Positions 8,773-14,625 of a stretch of DNA of 15,359 bases are shown piece after piece; position 1 is the first letter of the stretch, and every line of letters begins with the position of its first letter. The stretch spans positions 1 to 15,359 of the forward strand of contig DAICYU010000033.1 of NCBI GenBank assembly GCA_027311485.1, in the 5' to 3' direction. This DNA is from Acetobacteraceae bacterium. Lineage in GTDB: Bacteria > Pseudomonadota > Alphaproteobacteria > Acetobacterales > Acetobacteraceae. A model generated the notes under the pieces. The model saw only the letters and a list, made by a program, of their open reading frames with translations. It was not told the origin of the DNA and searched no databases. The position numbers were made by a program, and so were the translations under genes.

Positions 8773-9423
8773 TCAAGGCCACATCTCGGGGACGTCGTCG
8801 GGAATAATGAGCTCCGCTGCGGTCGCTGCCTTGATGTCCGACAAAGAGATCCCCGGGCCGCGTTCCAGAAGCGTTGCCCGGCCATCCGGAAAGGCGATCA
8901 CGGCCAGTTCCGTCACGACCAGGTCCACCGTGCGCAGGGCGGTCAGCGGAAGCGTGAGTGCGGGTACGATCTTCGGTTCGCCCTTCGCCGTGTGCAGCAT
9001 GGCCACAATAACTCGACGGGCGCCGCATACCAGGTCCATGGCGCCGCCCATGCCAGGGACCATCCGGCCAGGGATCATCCAATTCGCCAGATGGCCGGCC
9101 TGATCGACCTGCAATGCGCCCAGCACCGTCAGGTCGACGTGGCCACCGCGAATAAGGCCGAACGAAACGGCACTGTCGAACGTGCTCGCACCCGGCAATG
9201 CCGTGACCGGCGTGCCGCCCGCATCGGTCAACAGCGGCTCCGCCATGCCTTCCTCCGGCACGGCTCCTGTGCCGATCAGGCCATTTTCGGATTGGAAAAA
9301 GACCTTCACACGCTCCGGCACGTAGTTGGCCACCAGGGTCGGAATGCCGATGCCGAGATTGACCAGCATACCCGACCTGAGTTCCCGTGCGATCCGGCGG
9401 GCGATAAGGGTTGGCGCGTTCAT
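8773..9423 (-). CDS. atoA: Acetate/acetoacetate CoA-transferase, beta subunit
   Basis: This 216-residue beta subunit works with AtoD to move CoA between acetyl-CoA and acetoacetate through a glutamyl-CoA thioester. The catalytic Glu is Glu46 in FFQSENGLIG, the invariant SENG motif. VNLGIGIPTLVANYVPE (21-37) and GKxVPGMGGAMDL-like text (GRMVPGMGGAMDLVCGARRV) are typical of the family. Overall the sequence follows E. coli AtoA more closely than the ScoB or PcaJ types, from memory of those sequences. The start at 9423 has GAGG about 6 nt upstream, and that site overlaps the TGA stop of atoD, so the two subunits are probably made in equal amounts. It lies 75 nt before the DUF3141 gene. Confidence 0.94.
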   Translation of the reverse strand: MNAPTLIARRIARELRSGMLVNLGIGIPTLVANYVPERVKVFFQSENGLIGTGAVPEEGMAEPLLTDAGGTPVTALPGASTFDSAVSFGLIRGGHVDLTVLGALQVDQAGHLANWMIPGRMVPGMGGAMDLVCGARRVIVAMLHTAKGEPKIVPALTLPLTALRTVDLVVTELAVIAFPDGRATLLERGPGISLSDIKAATAAELIIPDDVPEMWP

Positions 9424-9430
9424 GGCCGCC

Positions 9431-10078
9431 TCAGGGGTTCGTTACGAGATAATCAACGATCGGCGCCGGCGTCACGACGTGGTCGGGCGAAATGAGACCC
9501 GTGGGCACGATGTGTTTGGCGCAGGCAATGACGGTCTTCGCCGCCATGGCGATCAGCGGATTGAAGTTTCGTGCCGTCAGCACATACGTAAGGTTGCCCA
9601 GGTAATCGGCCGCAAATGCCTGGATCAGCGCAAAATCCGCCTGTAGCGCGACTTCCAGCAGATAGACCCGACCGTTGACCTCGAGTCTTTGCTTCCCTTC
9701 CTCGACCCGTGTGCCGACGCCCGTCGGAGTGAGCACACCGCCCAGGCCGTAACCACCTGCGCGTATACGTTCGGCCAGCGTGCCTTGGGGAACCAGTTCA
9801 ACCGCCAGGGTGCCGGCCATCATCTGTTGCTGCGTTTCCGGATTCAGCCCGATATGACTGACGATGACCCGATCGACAAGCCGAGCGGTGATGAGTTTAC
9901 CGATGCCGGTGCCAGGGCGGGCGGTATCGTTGGCAATGATTGTCAGATGCGATTTCCCCTGACGCACGAGTTCGTCGACAAGGCGTTCCGGCGTGCCGAC
10001 TGCCAGGAAACCGCCGATGGCGATGGTTGCTCCGGCGGGGATTTGGGCGACGGCGTCTTCAACGCAGATCGATTGCAC
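9431..10078 (-). CDS. atoD: Acetate/acetoacetate CoA-transferase, alpha subunit
   Basis: This 215-residue alpha subunit provides the CoA-binding half. Visible motifs are GGFLAVGTPERLVDEL (22-37), IANDTARPGTGIG, ASHIG-like VSHIGLNPETQQQM, VPQGTLAERIRAGGYGLGG, LTPTGVGTRVEEGKQ and GNLTYVLTARNFNPL. The run is close to E. coli AtoD, which supports an acetyl-CoA:acetoacetate transferase rather than succinyl-CoA:3-oxoacid. The start codon is GTG at 10078-10076, with CAGGAG about 6 nt upstream. No earlier in-frame ATG is seen. It is the first gene of the minus-strand run, so the operon promoter should lie in the 435-bp gap beyond it. Substrate choice (acetate, butyrate, acetoacetate) cannot be settled from sequence. 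Confidence 0.94.
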   Translation of the reverse strand: MQSICVEDAVAQIPAGATIAIGGFLAVGTPERLVDELVRQGKSHLTIIANDTARPGTGIGKLITARLVDRVIVSHIGLNPETQQQMMAGTLAVELVPQGTLAERIRAGGYGLGGVLTPTGVGTRVEEGKQRLEVNGRVYLLEVALQADFALIQAFAADYLGNLTYVLTARNFNPLIAMAAKTVIACAKHIVPTGLISPDHVVTPAPIVDYLVTNP

Positions 10079-10150
10079 TGTCGGCTCCTGTTCTGCGTTT
10101 GGCCATTCCCGGCCGTTGGGTGCTGGCGCCCACGTGCCCCGGGTTACTCA

Positions 10151-10183
10151 GGCGCAGTCCGGCATTCCGGACTGTCTTGCGCC
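10151..10183 (-). promoter_or_regulatory. Leader hairpin upstream of atoD
   Basis: Reading the minus strand, GGCGCA (10183-10178) pairs with TGCGCC (10156-10151), and inside it GTCCGG pairs with CCGGAC (10172-10167 with 10162-10157) around a 4-nt loop. A one-sided 5-nt bulge separates the two stems. The 12 GC-rich pairs would lie about 70 nt before the atoD start codon, within the operon leader if transcription starts near the box at 10244-10257. No U-run follows, so it is not an obvious terminator. It could be an RNA-stability or attenuation element. Confidence 0.4.
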
Positions 10184-10243
10184 GTGTCTGCTCAATGCTC
10201 GATCAACCAGCGGATGCTGTTCATATATGGCCAAGATCTGAAA

Positions 10244-10257
10244 TTGCGGCTGGTCAA
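10244..10257 (-). promoter_or_regulatory. Candidate FNR/FixK-type box upstream of the atoD operon
   Basis: The minus strand reads TTGACCAGCCGCAA. One half-site (TTGAC) is perfect for the FNR/Anr/FixK family and the other (CGCAA) is partial. The 14-mer fits TTG(A/C)-N6-(T/G)CAA, the relaxed FixK2-type pattern. It is centred about 170 nt upstream of the atoD start. An AT-rich TATATGAA stretch lies about 15-16 nt beyond the box and could hold a -10 element, though the spacing is a few nt shorter than the usual -41.5 arrangement. A match this short can arise by chance. Confidence 0.35.
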
Positions 10258-10315
10258 GGCCAGCCCGCTCCTGAAAAATGCCTACCGCTAACGTAGCTGT
10301 CAGTCATGGGCCAAA

Positions 10316-10412
10316 CTATGCGTTTTCGGCATTTCCAGTGGGCCGAGGCCACCGGTTCGAAGTGCTGGCGCTTCGGCGAGTCAGGCTCGCAGACCTTGCC
10401 GAAAACGCATAG
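10316..10412. repeat. 97-nt cloverleaf-like element closed by a perfect 16-bp inverted repeat
   Basis: CTATGCGTTTTCGGCA (10316-10331) is the exact reverse complement of 10397-10412. The 65-nt interior folds into three further arms. Arm 1, 10335-10355, has CC/GG and GTGG/CCAC stems around one A-C mismatch. Arm 2, 10358-10375, has a 7-bp stem with one G-T pair and a CTGG loop. Arm 3, 10376-10390, is GCGAG/CTCGC around TCAGG. The fold works on either strand. No target-site duplication and no tRNA features are apparent. It lies between the divergent atoD and the unknown gene at 10514. It could be a miniature mobile or REP-like repeat, a structured RNA, or a bidirectional terminator. I do not recognise a named family. 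Confidence 0.6.
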
Positions 10413-10513
10413 CCGCGCGGCGGCTGCCGATGCATGTATAGACGCCGTCTCCTGCCAAGGCTCTCAAGCAGGCCGGTGCTATCGCCCGGACGGCTTTGAG
10501 GAAGGTGTTTGTC

Positions 10514-11032
10514 ATGTCCGAAGCCACGTCCGCCCCATTTTCAGTCGCCACCCTCCTCGCCGAACGTAACGCTCGGCGTCGTTCGGAGAAGGAAGCCGAG
10601 GAACAACTGGCACGCCGCAAGGATGAGGAACGTGCCGAGTTCAGAAAGCGGCTGGAGAATTTCCAGCTGACGCCAGAGCATATAGACACTGTGAAGCAGC
10701 GGATCAGGCGGGCGTTTGAGCGCGGGGAAACAGAGCTGATGTTTGCCTCGTTTCCAAGCGACTTCTGCACCGATGGGGGCCGCGCGATCGGCAATGCCGG
10801 CGCCCCGCCCATCGTGGCGCCGAGCGAGGAAGAAAAAAGGCGGTTGAAGGATGCCGATCCTGAATGGCTGGCCACACTCCCTCGCGGTGCCCGGCCGGTT
10901 TACGAGTTCTGGAAATCCAAAATGAAGCCGGCGGGTTTTCAGCTTTCCGTGCGGATCATTAATTACCCCGGCGGTAAACCGGGGGATGTCGGCATGTTCT
11001 TCTCCTGGCCGAAAGACGCGGTCGAGACTTAG
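10514..11032 (+). CDS. Charged protein of unknown function
   Basis: A 172-residue protein with no family I can name. The ATG at 10514 is chosen because GAGGAAGG ends about 8 nt upstream; the frame also opens at a TTG at 10496, but the ribosome site would then lie inside the gene. About residues 10-70 are rich in Glu, Arg and Lys (RRRSEKEAEEQLARRKDEER) and probably form a long helix or coiled coil. A compact C-terminal part follows, with ARPVYEFWKSKMKPAGFQLS and YPGGKPGDVGMFFSWP. The last motif looks conserved-domain-like, with a GF-x-L start and a PGDVGxFxxW end. There is no signal peptide or membrane segment, so it is probably cytosolic. A 161-nt gap separates it from the antiporter gene, so an operon is doubtful. 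Confidence 0.72.
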   Translation: MSEATSAPFSVATLLAERNARRRSEKEAEEQLARRKDEERAEFRKRLENFQLTPEHIDTVKQRIRRAFERGETELMFASFPSDFCTDGGRAIGNAGAPPIVAPSEEEKRRLKDADPEWLATLPRGARPVYEFWKSKMKPAGFQLSVRIINYPGGKPGDVGMFFSWPKDAVET

Positions 11033-11193
11033 ACGGCGAGCACTGGGCCTGATAGCCGGCGGTGGGACATGTACGATCCAACACCAGGTTTGCGCGGGAC
11101 TGGTTCAGTCACTCGGTTAACGCCAGGCCAATGATACGCCGGGCCGCAACGGTTGATCATCGCTCCTGCAGAGAAGCCAACTAAACGTCCGAC

Positions 11194-12414
11194 ATGTATC
11201 AGAACGCCGCAATCCTTGCTGCCGTCATCCTGGTGTATAGCGCGGTGGCGGGACGCGTCGGACAATCCTGGCTGAGTGGCCCGATCCTGTGCACCGCGGC
11301 CGGGCTGATACTGGGCCCGGCGGGCATGGGCATGCTGCGGCTCAGTCTCACCGCAGCCGACCTGCGTGTTATCGCGGAACTCGCACTGGCCATGGTGCTG
11401 TTTACCGATGCGGCGCGCGCCGACCTTGGCGTCGCCCGCCGGACAGTTGGCTTGCCGGAGCGCCTGTTGCTGCTCGGCCTGCCCTTTACGATCGTGCTGG
11501 GCTATCTTTTCGCCCGGGTGCTCTTTCCGGAGAGTGGCCCGTTGGAAGCGGCATTGATCGCGGCCCTGTTGGCCCCGACGGATGCCGCACTCGGCGCTCC
11601 CGTCGTCATCAACAAGGCGGTTCCCGCTGCGACGCGGGAGGCGCTGAACATCGAAAGCGGGCTGAACGACGGCATCTGCGTACCCGTTGTTATCGTTCTG
11701 CTCGATTTTGCCGTTGGTCACGACATCGAGCGCAGCACGTTGGGTCATATCGTAATCGTTGCAACGGAGGAAATCGGTATTGGTCTGCTGGTCGGGCTCG
11801 GTCTGACCGGCATTGGTGCATGGTTTCTGCGCCTGGCGAACCGGGTTGGCTGGACCGCCACCCACTGGCGCCAGGTTCCGGTCATCGCGCTTGCGGTGCT
11901 TTGCTTCACCGCGGCCCAGGCGGCAGGCGGCAGCGGCTTTATCGCCTGCTTCACCGGCGGGCTTCTGTTCGGGTATCTCGCGCCCGATGACGATGTGCTG
12001 GCGGGCGCGGCGAGCACGGGTGAAGTATTGGCATTGCTGACGTGGGTGGCTTTTGGCGGACCCGTTCTGGCGCGGCTGCTGCCGCAGTTCACCTGGCGGA
12101 CGGTGCTTTACGCGGTATTGAGCCTGACGGTTATCCGAATGGTGCCGGTTTTCCTTTCGCTGATTGGCAGCGGGCTGGGCACGCGTGACCGGCTGTTCAT
12201 TGGCTGGTTCGGGCCGCGCGGCCTCGCCAGCATCGTATTTGCCATCATTACGTTCAATGCCGGCTTGCCGGGAAAGGAAACGATTGCCGTGACCGCGGCC
12301 TGCACGGTTCTGCTCAGTGTCGTTTTGCACGGCCTGACGGCGAACCCGCTGGTGCGGGTTCTGGGGATGGGCGGGGTGACGCATTCTGCGACGGCGAGCG
12401 ATCGCGCGACATGA
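11194..12414 (+). CDS. CPA1-type cation/proton antiporter (NhaP-like)
   Basis: A 406-residue inner-membrane protein with about 11-12 hydrophobic segments that exchanges Na+ or K+ for protons. Key motifs are LLAPTDAALG (Asp130, the ion-binding TM5 motif) and NIESGLNDGICVPVV (Asn158-Asp159, the CPA1 ND pair). The later GFIACFTGGLLFG and FIGWFGPRGLASIVFA match the family's C-terminal half, including the conserved Arg helix. It lacks a cytoplasmic RCK/TrkA or CBS regulatory tail and is near minimal length. The start at 11194 fits the family N-terminus, but its ribosome site is poor: only GAGAAG (11171-11176), about 17 nt away. Which cation it carries is not readable. It converges on the lipoprotein gene with a 26-bp gap. 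Confidence 0.92.
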   Translation: MYQNAAILAAVILVYSAVAGRVGQSWLSGPILCTAAGLILGPAGMGMLRLSLTAADLRVIAELALAMVLFTDAARADLGVARRTVGLPERLLLLGLPFTIVLGYLFARVLFPESGPLEAALIAALLAPTDAALGAPVVINKAVPAATREALNIESGLNDGICVPVVIVLLDFAVGHDIERSTLGHIVIVATEEIGIGLLVGLGLTGIGAWFLRLANRVGWTATHWRQVPVIALAVLCFTAAQAAGGSGFIACFTGGLLFGYLAPDDDVLAGAASTGEVLALLTWVAFGGPVLARLLPQFTWRTVLYAVLSLTVIRMVPVFLSLIGSGLGTRDRLFIGWFGPRGLASIVFAIITFNAGLPGKETIAVTAACTVLLSVVLHGLTANPLVRVLGMGGVTHSATASDRAT

Positions 12415-12440
12415 TGGGTGGCGGATGGACTATGGCACCG

Positions 12441-12914
12441 TCAGACGCGATCCGCACTGAATGTATAGCCGCAGAGAAGACCGCTGATCCGTCCGCTCAT
12501 GTGAGAGCCGGTCACCTGTCCGGACATCGTTCCGGAGGTAGCGCTGGTGCCGGAGATGATCCCTTCCGGCGATATTGCTGCGTTGTAAACGGCTGTGGTC
12601 TTTTCCTCCGTCAGGCCAGGCGCTGTTCCGGCGACTCGCGGATGTCTCTGGGCGTAGACGAAGCTATTGTTTTTGACAGTCAATGATATTTGTGGTTCGG
12701 TTTCGCAGGCGTGGGGATCGGTGCCGCTAGCCGAGCTGGCCACCTGCACCGAGCCTTCATATCGTCCATCGAAGGATACCGCCGGCGGGGGAGCCGCGGC
12801 ATCCACGGCGTTTGGCGGCGCGACCGTGGTGCACCCGTAGCCTGTGCCGGCCACCGCAACCAACGTAACAACACGCGCGGTGCGTCGGAGCGCGGTCACG
12901 GCCGATGCGTCCAT
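12441..12914 (-). CDS. Small probable lipoprotein, unknown function
   Basis: A 157-residue protein. The start at 12914 is chosen over a longer open frame (to 13076) because GGGGGAG precedes it by about 9 nt and it gives a proper export signal: RR at 10-11, hydrophobic VVTLVAVAGTGYG, then Cys28. The lipobox is atypical (GYG before Cys, without the usual Leu at -3), so lipidation is likely but not certain. After a Pro/Ala linker comes FDGRYEGSVQVAS, then repeated Gly/Ser/Thr beta-strand text (GIISGTSATSGTMSGQVTGS, MSGRISG) ending in LLCGYTFSADRV. This is the style of small beta-rich lipoproteins common in alphaproteobacteria. Two Cys in the mature part (ACETEP and LLCGY) could form a disulfide. 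No function can be assigned. Confidence 0.78.
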   Translation of the reverse strand: MDASAVTALRRTARVVTLVAVAGTGYGCTTVAPPNAVDAAAPPPAVSFDGRYEGSVQVASSASGTDPHACETEPQISLTVKNNSFVYAQRHPRVAGTAPGLTEEKTTAVYNAAISPEGIISGTSATSGTMSGQVTGSHMSGRISGLLCGYTFSADRV

Positions 12915-13029
12915 CAACAGGCACTCCCCCGATACATCGCCATTGCTTATACAGTGGATGTTTCGGGCAGGTTCGGCAACCCGACGATACTTGTACAGCA
13001 TAGCATGATATGGATCAATTTGCGCCTTG

Positions 13030-13035
13030 ATTATA
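13030..13035 (-). promoter_or_regulatory. Candidate -10 element for the lipoprotein gene
   Basis: The minus strand reads GGCTATAATC here, a perfect -10 hexamer about 116 nt upstream of the lipoprotein ATG. No good -35 is found at 16-18 nt, so this is a weak call. A second option further in is TTGATC (13019-13014) with TACAAG 17 nt on. Confidence 0.3.
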
Positions 13036-13153
13036 GCCGGAAGAGAATTGCGAAGGGAATGGTATCTCGGCAGCAATCACCGTCGTCGCCCGACACAAAG
13101 ACGTGCTGATTTGCTGTAAGTGCATAGCGGCTCATGGCTGCACGACATAGACA

Positions 13154-13173
13154 GGCGATCAGCGAAGATCGCC
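13154..13173 (+). promoter_or_regulatory. Hairpin upstream of the DUF3300 gene
   Basis: GGCGATC (13154-13160) and GATCGCC (13167-13173) form a perfect 7-bp stem with an AGCGAA loop, about 100 nt before the DUF3300 start. There is no T-run. It could be a leader structure or a palindromic operator. Confidence 0.3.
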
Positions 13174-13274
13174 CTCAGGAAACGCTTGCCGCGGGCCGCT
13201 GTGGTGAATTTGCCGGCACCGGTCATGGAGCGTGCGAGCGACAGTGGCCGGTCTGGCCGAACGTGGAGCATGAT

Positions 13275-14615
13275 ATGGCCTTTCGCCTCACACGGCTTTT
13301 GGCTGCCTGTCTGTTGCTCCATACCTGTTGGGCCGATGTGGGGTGGGGCGACGTGGCCCGCGCGCAGCCGCCGCCGCCTTCCACGACGGGACCGCCGCCG
13401 GCCGGCCAAGGCTTCAACACCGAGCAACTGGATGCCCTGCTGGCGCCGGTCGCGCTGTATCCGGATGCGCTGCTCACGCAGATTCTGATGGCATCCACCT
13501 TCCCCTTGCAGGTGGTGGAAGCGGGGCGGTGGGTGAACGATCCGGCGCACAAGGACCTGACGGGCGACGCATTGACAAAGGCACTGGAAGCGCAGGCGTG
13601 GGACCCGAGCGTGAAGTCGCTGGTGCCGTTTCCGTCGACACTGGAGATGATGAACAGCAATCTCGAATGGTTGCAACAGGTCGGCTTTGCTTTCGCGGAC
13701 CAGCAGGCTGAGGTCATGAACTCCGTGCAGCGCCTGCGCCGGCAGGCACATGCCAATGGCAGTCTGCAAACCACGCCGCAACAGGTGGTTCGCGTGGAGC
13801 CGACGGAGATCATTATCGAGCCGGCGCAGCCGAACGTGGTGTATGTGCCCAGCTACAATCCGGCTGTGGTCTATGGCACGTGGCCTTACCCGGGGTATCC
13901 ACCGGTCTATATGCCGCCTCCACCCGGATATGTTGCCGGGACGGCGTTGCTGAGCGGCCTTGCTTTTGGCGCCGGCGTGGCCATTACAGCCAGCCTGTGG
14001 AACTGGGCGACCCCTGCGTGGAACCGCGGCTCCGTGAATGTCAATACAACAAGATACAACAACATCAACGTCAATCGCGGCAACATCAACTCCAACGTTT
14101 GGCAGCCGAACCGTCCGGGTGGCAGGCCTGCAGGGCTGGCCCGTCCGCCTGCCGGCCCGGTTGGGCAGCCAGCCCGGGCCGGGGGTTTGCCGGCGGGCGC
14201 GATCGGCCGGCAGCAGGTTTCCGTCCCGCGCAATGCCGTCGCACCACCTGCCCGTACCACAGGCGCCGGCGCCGCCCGCACAGGAACGCCGGCAGGGGCC
14301 GGCCAGGGCAGGGCAACGGCAGGCCGAGCAACACCGGGGCAGGCTGGCCTGGGCGCAGGGCAGCGCAGCTCATCGGCGGCCCCGCAATCCCGTCCGCAAC
14401 CCCGGCCGCAACCGGGGCAGCAATCGCGGCAACAAGTCGCCAACAGGTCGCCGACCCGGAGCCAAAATGCGCTTTCCGGCATGAATGAGGGGCGCCAGGC
14501 GTCCCAGTTCGGTGCGCGCGGCGCGCAGAGCCGATCGATGGCCGGGCAGTCGCGTGGCGCCCGCGATGGTGGTGGGGCGCGTCCGGCCGGCGGTCGTGCC
14601 GGCGGCCGGCGGTAG
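13275..14615 (+). CDS. DUF3300 family exported protein
   Basis: A 446-residue protein. The frame is open upstream to 13134, but ATG 13275 is chosen because GGAG lies about 6-7 nt before it and a clear signal peptide then starts the protein: two Arg, hydrophobic LLAACLLLHTCW, and probable cleavage after VARA (30/31). The DUF3300 domain follows, with QLDALLAPVALYPDALLTQI (51-70), VVEAGRWVNDP, QAWDPSVKSLVPFP (107-120), and IIEPAQPNVVYVPSYNPAVVYGTW (about 180-203). Next is a Pro/Tyr stretch and a hydrophobic segment (about 219-243) that may be membrane-inserted. Residues 252-446 are low complexity, first Asn-rich and then Pro/Gly/Arg/Ala/Gln-rich, ending in basic GGRR. The location is probably periplasm or envelope. 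Function is unknown; the DUF2950 gene follows after 10 nt. Confidence 0.92.
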   Translation: MAFRLTRLLAACLLLHTCWADVGWGDVARAQPPPPSTTGPPPAGQGFNTEQLDALLAPVALYPDALLTQILMASTFPLQVVEAGRWVNDPAHKDLTGDALTKALEAQAWDPSVKSLVPFPSTLEMMNSNLEWLQQVGFAFADQQAEVMNSVQRLRRQAHANGSLQTTPQQVVRVEPTEIIIEPAQPNVVYVPSYNPAVVYGTWPYPGYPPVYMPPPPGYVAGTALLSGLAFGAGVAITASLWNWATPAWNRGSVNVNTTRYNNINVNRGNINSNVWQPNRPGGRPAGLARPPAGPVGQPARAGGLPAGAIGRQQVSVPRNAVAPPARTTGAGAARTGTPAGAGQGRATAGRATPGQAGLGAGQRSSSAAPQSRPQPRPQPGQQSRQQVANRSPTRSQNALSGMNEGRQASQFGARGAQSRSMAGQSRGARDGGGARPAGGRAGGRR

Positions 14616-14625
14616 GAGGACACAC

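Larger units (their letters stand above)
10079..10513. other. 435-bp divergent intergenic region
   Basis: This is the longest gene-free stretch. From atoD outward it holds the atoD ribosome site, a leader hairpin (10151-10183), a FixK-like box (10244-10257), the cloverleaf-like element (10316-10412), and about 100 bp of plain leader before the ATG at 10514. Short open frames cross it, but none has a credible start or resembles a protein. Promoters for both flanking genes should be here, yet no canonical -35/-10 pair stands out on either strand. Confidence 0.6.
12915..13274. other. 360-bp divergent intergenic region
   Basis: This gap between the divergent lipoprotein and DUF3300 genes is more AT-rich than its surroundings from about 12940 to 13060, as expected for promoters. 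It holds a perfect minus-strand TATAAT (13030-13035) and a 7-bp hairpin (13154-13173). The frames of both neighbours stay open into it, but neither extension has a ribosome site and both would bury the export signal. I see no further gene. Confidence 0.6.

Noticed and set aside
7258..9495. A 745-codon open frame on the plus strand
   Set aside because: It lies antisense to the DUF3141 and atoA genes, both strongly supported. Its translation is rich in Arg, His, Gly and Gln with no domain, as expected from the reverse of GC-rich coding DNA.
10297..10307. A Pho box
   Set aside because: CTGTCAGTCAT has two partial half-sites but not the two 7-bp direct repeats with a 4-bp spacer. Related pta-ackA operons can be PhoB-controlled, so I looked for one and did not find it.
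10316..10412. A tRNA gene
   Set aside because: The fold is cloverleaf-like and contains GGTTCGA, but the closing stem is 16 bp instead of 7, the arms are the wrong size, there is no anticodon loop pattern, and no CCA or D-arm consensus.
10306..10569. An 87-codon frame crossing the cloverleaf element
   Set aside because: It runs through the inverted repeat and into the gene at 10514, has no ribosome site, and its sequence is explained by the repeat structure.
11029..12384. A 451-codon open frame on the minus strand
   Set aside because: It is antisense to the antiporter gene, and its translation is a Gln/Arg/Asn-rich low-complexity string with no membrane segments or motifs.
13014..13031. An FNR site made of ATCAA and TTGAT
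   Set aside because: The half-sites are in the opposite order and 8 nt apart, so they do not match TTGAT-N4-ATCAA.
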